A stretch of DNA of 64,000 nucleotides, from assembly GCA_013398955.1 (NCBI GenBank), contig VWPU01003223.1, positions 62,001 through 126,000 on the forward strand, given 5' to 3'. The DNA is from Callaeas wilsoni. Lineage: Eukaryota; Chordata; Aves; Passeriformes; Callaeidae. The translations under genes were made by a program, and so were the position numbers. The notes beneath the pieces are model-generated. The model was not told the origin of the DNA. It saw nothing but the letters and a program-made list of their open reading frames with translations, and did no database searches. The first letter of the stretch is position 1. Each line of letters begins with the position of its first letter. Shown here one piece after another: positions 51,064-64,000 of the stretch.

Positions 51064-54000
51064 GCATTACTTTCTAGCTCTTCTCTTCTGTAACTTACTT
51101 CCTTTTTCCTTCTTTGTGATCTTTATTTTCAAGTCACCTTTGTTTTTGACTTGGTTTCCTCAAGGAATGTGATATGTATGTGAGAAGGAAAGAGAGACCC
51201 CTTAGTGTCTTCACTGAGGAAACGACCACCACAATTTAGTAATAGACACAAGGTAATTAAAGCAGAGAGAGATGTGAACGAAAGCCAAGGAAACCAGGCT
51301 TTGTGAGTTCTGCTGTTTGTAGATTCAGTTTGTGTGAAGAAATTTCAGTGCCAAAAGACAAAAACTTTGTCATGTTTGTTTCATCATGGTGATGATGTTA
51401 ATTGTGGACATATAGAATGAATTAGATGCCATTTATTTCCATTTATTTTAAAAAAGGACCAACCTATATACATATACATGCGTGCATGTGAGAAGAGACC
51501 TTGTATTAGCTGGGACTCCCTTTTCTATCCATCCCAGAGACTGCCATTTAGCAGACAGGGAATAGCAATAAAGGAAATTTGGCAGAATTAGAAATGGGGG
51601 AGAAGCACTTTCAAGACCGGTAGGAAAATATGACAGTGCTTTTTCAGCTTTTGCATGACCTTTCTCCTAATGAATAGTTTTATTTGCATGAGATGCTGAA
51701 GCTTGGGCCAAGCCCAAAAAATCAACTTTCCCTTCAAATTTATATTTGTGAGAAAATTCAGTCATGGGATCCATGTGGGGGGGATTTTATTACTCCAGAG
51801 CATCCTCATATTTGCATTCTCTGGGAAAAAATAACCTAACAGAGAGAAGAAATCTCCAAGAAAACCATCAGTTTCAGTGCTTGCTGTTAACATTATACAA
51901 AACCCCAAAAAAGTCAAGTATTTTAACCCTTAATTAATGCAACTTGAAAAATGTGTGACTATGTTAATATTTTTAAGTATTTTTGTTGTGACATAATTTT
52001 GTTAGGAAGAATTTTTACGGTTTTAAGGTGGGGGAGAAAATGGTATCTCATGCACAGATTGCTGAATAGCCACATAATTTATATGTCTGCTTTCATTTTT
52101 CCTCCCCATCCTCTCATTGCTTCGTTCTGGGTCATTTCAGAAACAAATTTTTTGAGTTCCTTGTGTTACAAAGATTTGTACAAGGAAATGTGTTAGCACA
52201 CTTTTGGGTACCGTTAAAAAACTGTTTCCATCTTTAGAAGTCTTTTTAAATATCCAGGTGTTTTCAACAACTACAAGTCATGCCAGCAGGGGTCAGTTTA
52301 GTACCAATGGAAATTGAAATGGCAGTACTATACACTCGAGGAGCTAGAACAAATGTGAAGCTTGCATAATCAGACTACAAATAAACTGTGTATATAACTT
52401 GGAAGAGAGTGACTAAAACAATTTTTGCTATTTCTACTGGAGTTGGATTTGAGTCCTTTTTAAAAAGTCAATGAATGAATAATCTTTTCTGGAGTTTTGC
52501 TGATTTCCCACAGTATTTTCAGTATTTTGTCCTTTAAGATTATGTGAACGGTGTATTTGACGCTTAGCAAAAAAAGTGTATCTTCATTACAAAAAAAAAA
52601 GCATAGAAACAATAGGATATGAAAAAAAGACTGATTTCTGTGATGTCTCACATTTAAACTGAAAAATTTGAACCTTAGGTAGGTATGTGAAAGTCTTCAG
52701 GTCAAGTTCTTCAAAGGCAGGAGTACTGGTATATGCATAGAGCTTACCCATCACCCAAAGCTTCACATCCCTCCCACCTTCCTTCCTCCTATAAAGAAAC
52801 CTGCATGGACTTCTTTAGAACCACTGGTGTGCTTTTGAATTTCTAGCGTTTGCCTGACATCATGTATGGCCGTAGTTATTCATTAAGGTAAACATGTCTA
52901 ACATACAAAATAGCGAGCAGAAGAAGGGTAAAAATAAGGAAAAACAATAAAAAAGTGTCTGATATAGAGAGTTGCTGTGAGCCTTATATTTTTTGTGCAG
53001 TTGCTTTTTTCTACAGGTATCTGGCTTTGTCTTCTGTTCGCAGCCTTTGCCACTTTGATGCATGTTGCACTTGTAGAAGAACTACCTAGGTGCATCCATT
53101 TTTAGATTCTTGCATTCCAGGAAAAAGTAAATGACAGGATGTATGTTTTAGAAAGGTTTAACTTTCTTGTTAGTTCAATAGTGACACCTGTAGAAATTCT
53201 TAGTTTGCATTTGATCACTCTTTCACACGTAGAGTTCAAATTCAGTCAAATACTAGTTTTAATGATATAATTGATGCAATGTAATGAGGTACCTGAGGCT
53301 AGGGTTACAAGGAGCTGTTTTTTAAGTAAAGTATAAATATAAACTATAAGAGGAAACAGAACATTGAGAACATTCAAAAATTGTGGTTTTTATTCAAACT
53401 TGTTGCCCGGTCAATACTGAAATAACATAATATATTTCAAGATTGAAGGACTGGAATAACATCATGTTATTGGAAAATTTTATGACTGTAGCAGCAGCAG
53501 CAAAAATAACAGTTTTTAATTTGTCTTGATGTATTTTTAATCTCCTTTTCTTTGAAAACTTTATCCTTCTCCTACTTTTTTCTGTTCTTCCAATTCCATT
53601 CTACCATATTATGCATATTATGTAACTGAAGTGGGTACGACTCTATGGATTTCTAAAATATATCTAATTAGATTACATGGAAATTCGGGGCAAGCACCTA
53701 TCTTCTGTTTCTACTTGTGATCATTTCTCAGAGATATTCTGTGATAATTTTGACTTTGTTATCTAAAGCTGGTTCAAGATTCTCCAAACTTTGGAACTTC
53801 AAGTACAAGCCTTAGATACTTCTGTCCATGTTTACATTTCTCAAAGGTCTTAGTCACTTGGCCATGTTTTCTCTGGAGAGAGGTCATGAGTTAGAATACA
53901 GTTTTGTTCACAGTGCTTTTAAATACTTCAAAGGGAAACATTTTCCCATTAGAATACAATATTCTTTTGAATGATCTTGTGTGAAATTTGGTACAGCAAG

Positions 54001-55919
54001 GAATAAATTAATTTTGAATATTTGGGGACAAACTATATTGCTTTTTAAAATCTACATCGTCAATTATGCACCTGTTGGCTGACTTTCCATTACAAAGTTA
54101 GCTTTGGCCAATTTGTGAAAAATTGCTGGTTGCAAGATTGCTAATGCTTTCAGAATGTTACAAGTGTTGAGTCCCATTTTCCTTCTTCAATTAGAGAGTA
54201 GATGTGGTGATAAATCTTAGCTCAAAAAGCAGCTGGGAGCTGTCTTTCTCAGTTGTCCCTTTTGAGCTGCCACAATTCAAAGTTCTTTGCCTCTTTTATG
54301 TGATTCCATGTGTTTACCTGTCTGCGTTGCCACCTGTGGTTTTTTTTTTTTTTCCCCAGACAGACAACAAAAGAATATTTTTCTTACGAATCTAGTTCCC
54401 CTGACATCAATCTATGAGTCTTGGACACAGGTTTTAAGTCATTATTCTTTCTAGTCAGTTGAAGCCGTGAACACAAAAAATTGAGCTGATTTCTCCTCTT
54501 CCACAGTATTTTATCACTTCCTTCGTCAGTTGTGTTCTTGCACTCAAATATACTGGGCACCAGCCTTTCAAGGTCTGTCCTCACATACTGTGTCTTCATC
54601 TTTGCTCAAGTCTTTCAAACAGGATTGCTTGCTCAGAACTATTTGTGGCTCTCCATTTTGTCCTCCACAAAGGACAAAACCTTTCTTTTCTTCACTGCTA
54701 GTCTTCCTTTGAATAAGTAAGGGCTTCTTCCCATGAAGAATATTTAGATTCTCTTTACTTAGAGAATGTTGTGAGAGTCTTGAACTAGTATGTCTTTGAT
54801 TTGAAAAGTTCCAGCAACAAGATTTCTGAACAAATGTCTCTTGTACTTCTATTCATGGACCCAAAATGGGCCTGGGTCTCCCAGTATTGTGTGCTAGGGT
54901 GTTAGAGGAAGTCTGCTATGTTTTCTGCAGAGAGGAAGTGGGAAGGATCACCAAAACTGTGAAGATTCTTCAATTCCTGCTCCAAACCCTGCTATTACCT
55001 TCAATGTCTTGTCAGTTAGTACAAAGCCTGAGATGCCCCAATCAGTACTCTATTGCAGAGCTTTTATCTTTGCAGAACATCTATGAGGCTTATAGTGTGG
55101 TGCCTGCAAGATGTGGAAAATGACTCATGAGGATAATATTGGCAAAACTCTCCATGATATTGAAGTAATTTGCTATAATCATCAGGTTTTCAGATGCAAT
55201 CACTTGATAATTGCATACTTTGAGGCTAATGAAATACAGTAACAAAGAACAGGAAACCACTACGTCTGTAAGTGGAAATGTTGCTTTAAAATGTATATAA
55301 GCTCCCAGTGCATAAATGCCCCACAGGATGAGAGGTGGTATGTGGGAATTTCTCCTATTTGTTTTTAAATCAGCTCCAATAAAGAAGGTGGTCTGAGAAA
55401 CCAGACACCTGTAAAGGACTCTGATGGTCAGAGGATTCTCCGTAGTTTGGTGTTTCAGTGCAAACCTTGAAAAGGAGACATTTCTATGTGAAGGTACCTA
55501 GGATAGTGATAGTGTCCCCAGATTTATACTGATGGGTAAAAGAAATGTAGCACAAGAAAACAGAATACACTATTATGCAATTTAAAAACACAAAAGCCCC
55601 ATGTCCCCAACAGCCATTACACACCCTGACACCTTTGCAGCTGAAAGATGGCTTATTTCAGGTGACTGATTTCAATACCTTCCGATGACTGAGGCAGAAG
55701 CTGGTCTGTGCTTGTGTAAATCAGTGGACCTACAAGGCAGCAATAACAATGTGTGAATTTTGTGGCTAATAAAGTTTCATTTCTCAATCTTCATCAGTTA
55801 TATTTTGGCCAGAAGCCAGGGAATTGATCAAAATGGGGAGCTGAGAAAGCATTGATTTAGTGTGGGTAAGATTCTTAGTACATAGAGAATGTTTGTCATG
55901 TTGAAATTATGCACTGTGA

Positions 55920-55945
55920 GTTTCCCTCAAAAATGCGAGGGAAAC
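55920..55945. repeat. 9-bp perfect stem-loop
   Basis: GTTTCCCTC (55920-55928) and GAGGGAAAC (55937-55945) form a perfect inverted repeat around the 8-nt loop AAAAATGC. No T-run follows and there is no gene next to it, so there is no reason to call it a terminator. Confidence 0.7.
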
Positions 55946-56521
55946 ATTGAACGAAATGGACTAAAGGATAACTAGTAGGCCAGAAGGATGAAGGTATTTT
56001 CTATCTCAGTGCTTGATATTATCAAATGGTCCTTCATACAAGAATAGGACAAAATATGTGAGAAATGACCCCGTACGTGTGGATAGAGCAATGGTGTTGA
56101 ATATTAACATTCAATTATATCCATAGCCTCTCCCATGAAATAAGCTTCAGCAATCCCTGCTCAAGGGGAGGACAAAAGAAAGATTAGAAGACACACTGGG
56201 TAGGACAACATCTAGAAACAATGAAGATGGATGCTTAGAAACAGTGGGTTTCAGGTAGGATTTTCAGCAGGTGTTCTGCTCTGTGATTGGCAGGTTTTGT
56301 TAAGAAAGCATCCTGACTTTTGAATTCATCTTCCCTAAAACAAAGCAACATATATGGACCTTCAGCATTCAGAAGTAATCTTGATTAACTCTATTGACAT
56401 AACTTCCAGTGAGTTCATTCTTCATTTCAGAGCAGGTATGGTCTCCAGAGGAGCCAGGAATTCAGTGAGGTCCTAGGTTTTCAGCTGTGATTTCAGTCAA
56501 GAAAGAGGAGAGACAGAAACT

Positions 56522-56816
56522 GATTTCTTCTCTGTTGTGACCAGTGACAGGACCCAAGGGAACTGCCTGAAGCTGTGTTGGAGGAGGCTTAGGTTAGATA
56601 TTAGAAAAAGGTTCTTCACCCAGAGGGTGGTTGGGCACTGGAACAGGCTCCCCAGGGAAGTGGTCACAGCACCAAGCCTGACAGAGTTCAAGAAGTGCTT
56701 GGACAATGCTCTCAGGCACATGGGGTGATCCTTGGGGTGTCCTGTGCAGGGCCAAGAGTAGGACTTGATGATCTTTGTGAGTCCCTTCCAACTCAGCTTA
56801 TTCTGTGATTCTGTGA
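56522..56816 (+). mobile_element. CR1 LINE 3' fragment with intact 8-mer terminus
   Basis: Forward-strand CR1 3' end. An open stretch (56537-56728) encodes the ORF2 C-terminus, with [20 protein letters not shown] and [10 protein letters not shown]. The 3' UTR follows (GGTGATCCTTGGGGTGTCCTGTGCAGGGCC) and ends in the diagnostic tandem ATTCTGTGATTCTGTG at about 56800-56815. The copy is 5' truncated, but its tail and frame are well preserved, so it is younger than the copies at 28.0 and 40.1 kb. It shares its 3' UTR type with the inverted copy at 63.3 kb. Confidence 0.95.
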
Positions 56817-57935
56817 GTCAGAGAAGCTCATATTTTCACTATGGTCAAGCCAAAGGTAGGCAAAAATAGGTTCTCAGAAAGTTTGTCTAATGGCTGAAGA
56901 CATTCAGCATGCATTTTTGGCACTATATTTAGGATATTTTTGAACCTAATGGTTTAAGCAACTGTTTTGTCCCTTTCTCTGCAGAACCGTATCTATCTAT
57001 CTGTATCGTCTGTAGTACAGTCTTTTATTATGACTTCTGATGCTCCTTAAGCAACCTCAGTAAAATATATAGAAGTCAAATGATTAGACTTGTCTTTCCA
57101 GTTTAAGATGATGTCTAAACTAGTGATTTAAATTTGGCTTTTTAAAAATGAAATAAAGCTTAATATCTTGGTGTTCTGCATGCCAGCCCATATCATTCAG
57201 AAGCGTAGTTTGAAGTGAGACAGAAATAATAGTATGCAAAACTATCTGGTGCAGCAGCTGCAAAAGAGATGCTGACATACTATATAACCTTTGAGGTAAA
57301 ATCCTTATTGAAAGAAAAAAGTCTTTATAGAAATCTGTTCTTCAAATAGCTTTTTGCCCTCTGAAGAGTATATTTATTTCCCTCCCTGCTAAACTGGTCA
57401 GAAGAAAGACTTCACATCACATGTATAGCTTCATATTAATGTTCTTCTTGGCTTTAGTTTTTCATTTGGCCCTTAATGTTAAACAATTAGTTTTATTTCT
57501 AAGGCAAGAACAAAGTGTTGTCAGTTTTTCTGTGTATGTAAAACGTGCAATGGTGAAAACATGTAGACATTATTGGAAAGGATGACATTTCTTTCTGCTG
57601 GAGGAATATTCTAAATTGCATTAGAGGAGGTCTTCAGAAGAAAATCAATAGCACACTGTTTTCTTGCTAGCAGTAATTTGGATGACCTTATGTTTTTCAG
57701 CATTTGCCCATATTCTCTACAAAGATAAAGCAAAGTCTAATCTGTCTAAGGCCAATGTCAACTACACTGATTATATGAATTCGTTCACTATGCTGATAAT
57801 ATAAATTTGTTATTTCTAGTATTAGATTAAACTAATAGGAGAAATCCACTGGCTTGTTCCATTCTTTACCCAGCTATATGATTATGTGAGGAGAGAAGAA
57901 ATACAAGCTCATAAAAATGAAAATAACTTATATAT

Positions 57936-57966
57936 AAATAATAATAACAATAATAACAATAACAAT
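57936..57966. repeat. AAT/AAC trinucleotide repeat
   Basis: About ten units of mixed AAT and AAC (ATAATAATAACAATAATAAC and on). Confidence 0.85.
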
Positions 57967-60900
57967 CTGGTATTCTCTATGCAGCAGCATTTGCAGACCA
58001 GAGACAGATCAAAGGGATTGCCAGAAAGAATGACCTGTATTCTGGTTAATAGGAAAACAGACTAAAGCATTATTGACCCAGTAAACTGAAGTCTTTTTAG
58101 TTCATTTTTATCTCTCACTGCTTTATCCCTGTTCATAAGTTTTCCAAGTATAAGCACTAGAGAATATTGAATTTCTTTTCCTTTTGAATTCTTTCAGAAC
58201 TATTACATTAAGATCATCATTGTTATTTTGAAAAATCCAAAGGTGCCAGCTTTTCCTTCTCTAGTCATTTTATTAAAAAAAGAAAAAGCACAGAATTTGT
58301 TCAATTTAGCTAAAAATTGGTTAAGTAGACTAGTAAAAAATCTTACTTGAACACATCTTGTTTAGGATTGACATGAGCTAAATCAGTATGAGCTACATTG
58401 TACTGCTTTTATTCAGATCAAGTTATTTTTCCTTCAGCTTAACAAATAATTTTAATACTAATTTCAAACTGCTGCATTTGGATGCTGATGATGTACAGTA
58501 GCCTGGATTCAACTCTTCTATTTAAGTTTAATTCACTACAGAGGTATGTCAAGTAATGACACTATCTTCATTTTCTCATGATGTTTTTGAAGCTGAAATA
58601 TCAAATTGAGTTTCATCTTACAAAGGAAGGAAAAGAAAAAAACTCAACCAACAACGAACGTCAAACCTCACGGAGTTGTTTCAAGCTGTGAGAGTGTAAG
58701 GATTTAGACATGTGAACAAAGTAGGTGTTGTTAACTGCTCCGTGGTAGCTGTCCATAAACATACTCCAGCACTTCAAGGTAAAACACTGTAATGAGCTCC
58801 TATTCCTAAACAGTATAGTAGTGAGGGTGTGCAGACTGTTTTCTCCAGAATGAGCTGGTGCCCTTTCAACTTCATCTCTGATCACTTATCTTTGTAATGC
58901 CATCTCTACTAAACATTTTAGAAAGTGTTTGTGCTTTGAAAGAATGAAACAGATAAAATATCCAGCTGTTCTGAAATTTGTGAAGGCATTTTGAAGAAAC
59001 TGTTACCTCTGCAAAAGGTAGGAAATTGGATTTTTTGGCATCTCTTTCTTTGCATTCTACCTCTAAGTTGTTGGAGGTTCTTCAGGAACCATGGAAATGG
59101 AAGTCTGAATCATAGCAAGATCATATGATAAATTTAGATATGGCAACCATTTACAGCAGTCACCAAATTTCAAAGGTAATCAACTCTAGCCACATTGTTA
59201 GAAGAATAGATAAGGATTTAATAGGCAGATATTTGGACTTCTTTTCACAAGCAATTGATGTGAGGAAGATTAACATATCTCCTATAAATTAATTTGAAAT
59301 CATAACGGTATTACTGACAAATGCCAGAGTGTCCATTTCTGCCTTGAAATATGTTAAGATTTTTTCACTTACTTTTTGGTGGAAGTGAATTTTAAGCACA
59401 TAACTTGGGAAGAGGATTTGATTTACTCATTCTGAATTTACTGTCTTTTGACTGTTCTCTTCAGTTTTTTAATTCTTACGTTATGAGCAATTCATGACTG
59501 GTTTCTAGACTATTCCCAATGTCATGTGCATTTAGGTTTTCTTTCCAAAGGTAAGAGTCACAATTTGTTTTTCATACATATGACTTAATATGATTTTCTT
59601 CACTCTCCTCTTTAATCCAATAATTCAGTGATATCCTTCAAATTTTAATCTGCATGCTTTGCCATACTATTCCGTATTCATCTTTGTTCTTGAACTACAA
59701 TTGGTGATGAGCTGATTGTTTTTTTCTCTACCATTTCTCTCTGTGTTACTGACTTTCTTGAGTCAATAATTTGGATGGTCATTTTTCTCACTTACTTTGC
59801 ATTCATCAACATGGATTATATTTTGCTTTTGCTTTAGTAGTTCATTTAGTATGCTCTGAAGTGCCTTATTGTATTCTCTGGTCCTGCACACTGTAATAAC
59901 TTTTGTCTTCAAGTATTACTGCCATTTTTATTTTATCCATTTCCATTTTTTTTCCCCTTGTTCTAGGTTACTAATAGAGGGAAATATAAAGCATGTATGG
60001 TGTGAGCTGAAAAGGTACTGCTGTGCCTCTTTCTACAGCCAATCAAATCAAAATTGAAAAACCAACAGAATTCACTGTGCACCAAATCTATTGGCTAGTT
60101 TCAGTGGTGAAACGTGTGTGAGGGCTAAAATACATGAAAGAGAATAAAGCTGCCACCTTCCTCCTTCTCAATTCCAAAGTCTGAAGTAGGTAAATAAAAT
60201 GGAAAACTTTAGCCTCACAATTATAATCCCCACATATAATTACTGTGTTGCATAATAATTTTTAAAACTTAGAAAACAGGAGAAAGAGAATTGCTTTAAA
60301 CAACGTCAGTTAATGAATTTTGACTTGAGGAATTGCTGTTTCCCATGCTTAATTTCCTGCATCAATTCAAAACCACCTACTTTTTGACATTTCATGGTCT
60401 CTGAAGCAATTAACAGTGATACCCCAATCTACAGTTGTGAATTCAGATGAAGAATAAACTGCAGGGAGAGAAGAAGTGTGAAAAAGCAGAAAAAGATTCT
60501 GCTTTGTTGTTGATATTTCTGGTAGTTGAAAAAAGACTAAGAAAAGGATCTCCTAGCAAAACTGTCTGAAAGTGGAATATTTTTCTGAATTTTCTGAGTG
60601 GCATTAATAGCCATGTTATAGTTTCATTTGCATGTTTCACTTCCTTTTTATACTATTTAGTGAACCCAGAAAATACTGTTCGCAAATCATAGATCAATTT
60701 ATTTCCGAGGAAAAAGCAGATAAGCACAAATGCACAGGTGTATTTGCAGTGGTTCAAAGCACAACTCAGTGCTATAAATGTGCAGTGCCCCATTAACCTT
60801 TTAGATTGGAGGCACATATCCACATCCAGTAAGTTGCCTTTTAAATGACAGCTGCAAAAAATATTGCTGCTGTTTGTGTCATTAATTAGGTTATTTTATA

Positions 60901-62984
60901 GATTTGATTTCTGCTGCAGTTTTCAGAGAAGAAAACTGGTATATAACCTGTGAAGAGAAAAGGGATCATTTACTTATATTTCCAAAGGTCAACTCATATG
61001 TTGCTGACCCATTTTTTTACTATTTCTCCTCAGTATTATGAAGTTTTCCTTTTTTTTTTTTAAATTTTCATAGCTTCTTAGATTGATAGCAGTTATTAAA
61101 ATGCAGATTGATGACCTTCCTCAATTTACTGAATGTCTTTCTTTGAAGATTATATAGCTTTGATGGGAGAAAATAGAAACTCTTTCTGTAAGCAGATTTA
61201 TTTGCTATATCAAGATGAAATGATGGATTACTAACAGAATGTGTTTTAAAACATTTATTATATTTGAGATACTGCTTTAGTCCATGCATTTTAGAATCAA
61301 TTATAAATTAGAACATTAATCCTAAGATACACAGAAGATGAAAATATTATCCATTTGCTCCAAAGAGTGCAATGATTTTCAATATTAAAAATTAATTGAT
61401 TTAACTGTCAAATTGATTTAGTATTTTAAAATTATATTGTTTATGAATTTTGCTTATTTTTAAATGATATTCTTGCCTGTGTGTTAGCTGTTTCAGGGTA
61501 GTTATCAAATAATTGATTTTTCATGTGACTGATTGAAACTTTACTGGTGCATCACTTCAAACCCTTTTTCTAAAGATTGTCAAGTACAGCAGTTCTCCAA
61601 CTCCAGTTATAACCAATGATGTAGTTTCTACTGAAGATTTTACTGAAAATGTTAAAGGGAACTTGATCTTAAGCCTTTTGTTAGTCCTACTGCTTTCCCT
61701 GATACCCTTGTTAATGCTCCTGTTTTTTCTTTGCCATCCTGCTGACTACAGTGAATCATGCTGTGATATGGAAAGACAGCCACCTTCTAGAGGGTGACAC
61801 AAGTACATGGCTTCCCTTGATACCACCATGCCCTGTATAGTTTTTGTAAATTATTACGTAAATCTTACGTGGGTACTATAAAACTACAAAATTACTTTAA
61901 AAAATTTACTTAAAATTTTTTTTTCTGTTCTTTATGTGGGACTAAAGTTTTTGAAAAGTCGTGTCAGTATAAGTGATAATTTGTGTATGTGATCTGAAGG
62001 ATACCTTAAAAGGTGGTTATGCTTGGACTATGCATTTGTGTAATCAGGAGAATGACAGCATTGTCCAGAGTGCCATGGAGGTAAACTTGGTTAAAAACAA
62101 GAGGCAAAGATCTTGGGCATGCATGCTAGACAGAGCGTGCCATAGGATATCGCAAAGAGCTTTTCTGCTGTCACATCTGCTTCTGTCACTTTGCCCCTTG
62201 CTTGTACTTCAGTAGATGAGATTGTGAAGTACCTACTTTCCTCACACATAACAAATTATAGAAAATGCAGGCAAACAGGAGTGGAGTTTCTTCTTGTTTG
62301 TATTTTGTAGCCTTTCTTTTACATTTTTAACTTTGTTTTGTGTGCCAGCTCTGCAATTGAAATGCTATCTGTGTATGCTATTGATAGCGGTGGGACTGGA
62401 ATAATTCTCAAGTGTCCTGTCATTTTACAGCTACTTTACCTTTTTCAAAGAGGAGTTGGTATCCAATGATTTGACTGTTTGAAAATTTTTAAACCACTCT
62501 CATACACAAAAATGAGATGAGAGAGGTGCTGCCTTCATTGAGAGAATCAATCCTCCAACATCTAGCATACTTGTGTCTTTGAGCTCTTGATGTTTGGAGA
62601 GAGATGAGCACAATTTTCTGAACTTGTTCATGGAGACTGCCATTTGCGGCCATGAGTTGCGGGTCCTGTCTGCAAGTGTCAGCAAAGGTGGTAGTCAATG
62701 CCAGTAGTGATGGCAGTTGTATTATAAAGTAAACTGAGAGCAGCAGCTTATAGATACATGGAACAGGTCAGAGGATAGCTTGGGGATTTATTCTTCTTCC
62801 TTAGGGTTCATCTCTGTGATTTACACAGGGATTTTCCTCTGCCCTTTTGGAAACCACTGGTGAGATGAAAGAACAGAGGTCAAGACAAGAAAGCTGATAA
62901 GCTCTCTCTTCCTCTGCCCTGAAGTAGGGTGTCAGCAGGGTGGGATTCACTGGGACAAGGATGGGGCAATCAGAACAAAACAAC

Positions 62985-63055
62985 AGCTGTGCTAGGTCAA
63001 GCCAAAATCCATCTAGCCCACTCATTTGTCTGATAGTGACCAGAAATAAATACTT
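62985..63055 (+). repeat. Candidate ancient interspersed repeat fragment
   Basis: The phrase GCTAGGTCAAGCCAAAATCC, followed by ATCTAGCCC and then GTCTGATAGTGACCAG, resembles an old amniote repeat that I remember only roughly, with 'ccatctagcccagtatcctg' and 'ctgacagtggccag' as its core. I cannot name the family. The match is partial and could be accidental. Confidence 0.35.
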
Positions 63056-63287
63056 AAGTACAAATAGAAAATTGCCTTCCTTCTGAGGTAGCCTTCCAAG
63101 ATGCAGTATGCTGTAGTTTAAGTCTTTCCAAGCAGAGCTAAATCTGGATTTGCTTGAGGCCTAAATTTACTTTTTTTCATTTAAACAAATTGTTTCCATT
63201 TTTGTTTTCTACAGAAATATAGTCTGTAATGTGATTATACTTTATCTGGAGTTTAATTTATTGTCAAAATTCTGTTGTCAAGTATAG

Positions 63288-64000
63288 AGTAGAATAGACT
63301 ATACTGACTTGGACAGGGCCCACAAGGATCTTTGAGTCCAACTAATGGCCCTGCACAGGACACGCTAAGGATCACACCATGTGCCTGAGAGCATTGTCCA
63401 AACACTTCTTGTAGGCCTTGGTGCTGTGACCACTTCCCTGGGGAGCCTGTTCCAGTGCCCAACCACCCCGTGGATGAAAAACACAGATTTTCCTGATGTC
63501 CACCCTAAACCTCTCCTAACTCAGCTTCACACTGTTTCCTGGAGTCTTGTCAATGGTCACAGGAATGAAGAGATCTGTACCTGTACTTCTGCTTCTCCTC
63601 ACGACAAAATTGTCAACTGCAATGAGGTCTCCCCTCACTCTCCTCTTCTCCAGGCTAAACAGACCAAGTGACCTCAGCTGCTCCTCATACGGCTTCCCCT
63701 CAAGGCCATTCACCATCTTTGTTGCCCTGTTTTGGGTGTTCTCTAATTGCTTAATGTCTTTCTATGTTGTGGCACCCAAAACTGCCCCAAGAACTCGAGG
63801 TAAGACTGCCCCAGTGCAGAGCAGAGCGGGACAATTTCCCCCCACCTGGCTGGCGATGCTGTGCCTGATGCACCCCAGGACACAGATGCCAGGGCACACT
63901 GTTGTCTCATAGTCAACTTGCCATCATCCAGGATCCTCAGGTCCCTTTCCTGAGTGCTGGTCTCCAGCCTCTCTCTTGTTCCTTAGTCTGCTTATACACA
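63288..64000 (-). mobile_element. CR1 LINE 3' fragment, extends beyond the window
   Basis: On the minus strand this is CR1 reverse-transcriptase C-terminal sequence and 3' UTR. A frame at 63516-63716 reads VNGLEGKPYEEQLRSLGLFS and then LEKRRVRGDLIAV. Downstream in element order come GGGCACTGGAACAGGCTCCC and the 3' UTR GTCCTGTGCAGGGCC. Further 5' in the element, 63817-64000 covers the region before the RPHLE block, so the copy continues past the window end. It has frameshifts and stops. Its 3' terminus is worn (AGAATAGACTATACTGAC on the + strand). It is the same 3' UTR type as the 56.5 kb copy. Confidence 0.93.

Larger units (their letters stand above)
41151..56521 (+). other. SMYD3: SMYD3 long intron, fourth part
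   Basis: About 15 kb of AT-rich intron with no exon or interspersed repeat that I recognise. It holds a 37-nt hairpin at 43681-43717, a purine-skewed stretch at about 45266-45625, an AAAAC-type simple repeat at 51035-51063, a 12-bp inverted repeat at 50605-50680 and a 9-bp perfect stem at 55920-55945. The 117-codon minus-strand frame at 47648-48001 shows no recognisable family. Confidence 0.75.
56817..63287 (+). other. SMYD3: SMYD3 long intron, fifth part
   Basis: About 6.5 kb between two convergent CR1 copies. It is AT-rich. It contains an AAT/AAC simple repeat (57936-57966) and a candidate old interspersed repeat at about 62985-63055. No exon or RNA gene was recognised. Confidence 0.75.

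Noticed and set aside
63547..63912. Open frames of 121 codons (+) and 96 codons (63381-63671, +)
   Set aside because: They are antisense to the minus-strand CR1 copy at the window end.
1..64000. CRISPR arrays, operons, proviral gag/pol/env, tRNA or rRNA genes
   Set aside because: No regularly spaced repeats, no retroviral frames or paired LTRs, and no cloverleaf or rRNA sequence were recognised. The DNA is vertebrate intron.

Overview
This window is vertebrate nuclear DNA, AT-rich and poor in CpG. It is most likely from a bird, because the dispersed repeats are CR1 LINE fragments, one of them ending in the avian-type tandem ATTCTGTG terminus. I cannot name the species. The window is an internal part of one gene on the + strand: SMYD3, which encodes the SET and MYND domain lysine methyltransferase 3.

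Three consecutive coding exons lie in the first 9 kb: 3197-3304, 4401-4458 and 8735-8871. Each is flanked by AG/GT splice sites. They join in frame (phase 0, then phase 1) and match human SMYD3 residues 77 to 177 without a gap, by comparison from memory. They cover the last zinc ligands of the MYND finger and much of the SET-I (linker) segment. The earlier exons (SET-N and the rest of MYND) and the later ones (core SET with the NHSC motif, post-SET, C-terminal helical domain) were not found. None of the three exons lies in a long open reading frame, so an ORF-based reading would miss the only gene here.

Everything after 8871, at least 55 kb, reads as one very long intron. It holds four CR1 fragments: 28036-28320 (+), 40090-41150 (-, internally deleted), 56522-56816 (+) and 63288-64000 (-, running off the end). 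It also holds a 22-bp minisatellite at 9531-9640, simple repeats, and a few hairpins and palindromes. Upstream of the first exon, a small CpG-rich patch at about 541-702 stands out from its surroundings.

I found no nested gene, RNA gene, CRISPR array, intact transposon, provirus or new system. The longest open frames are either CR1 remnants or chance frames in AT-rich intron.
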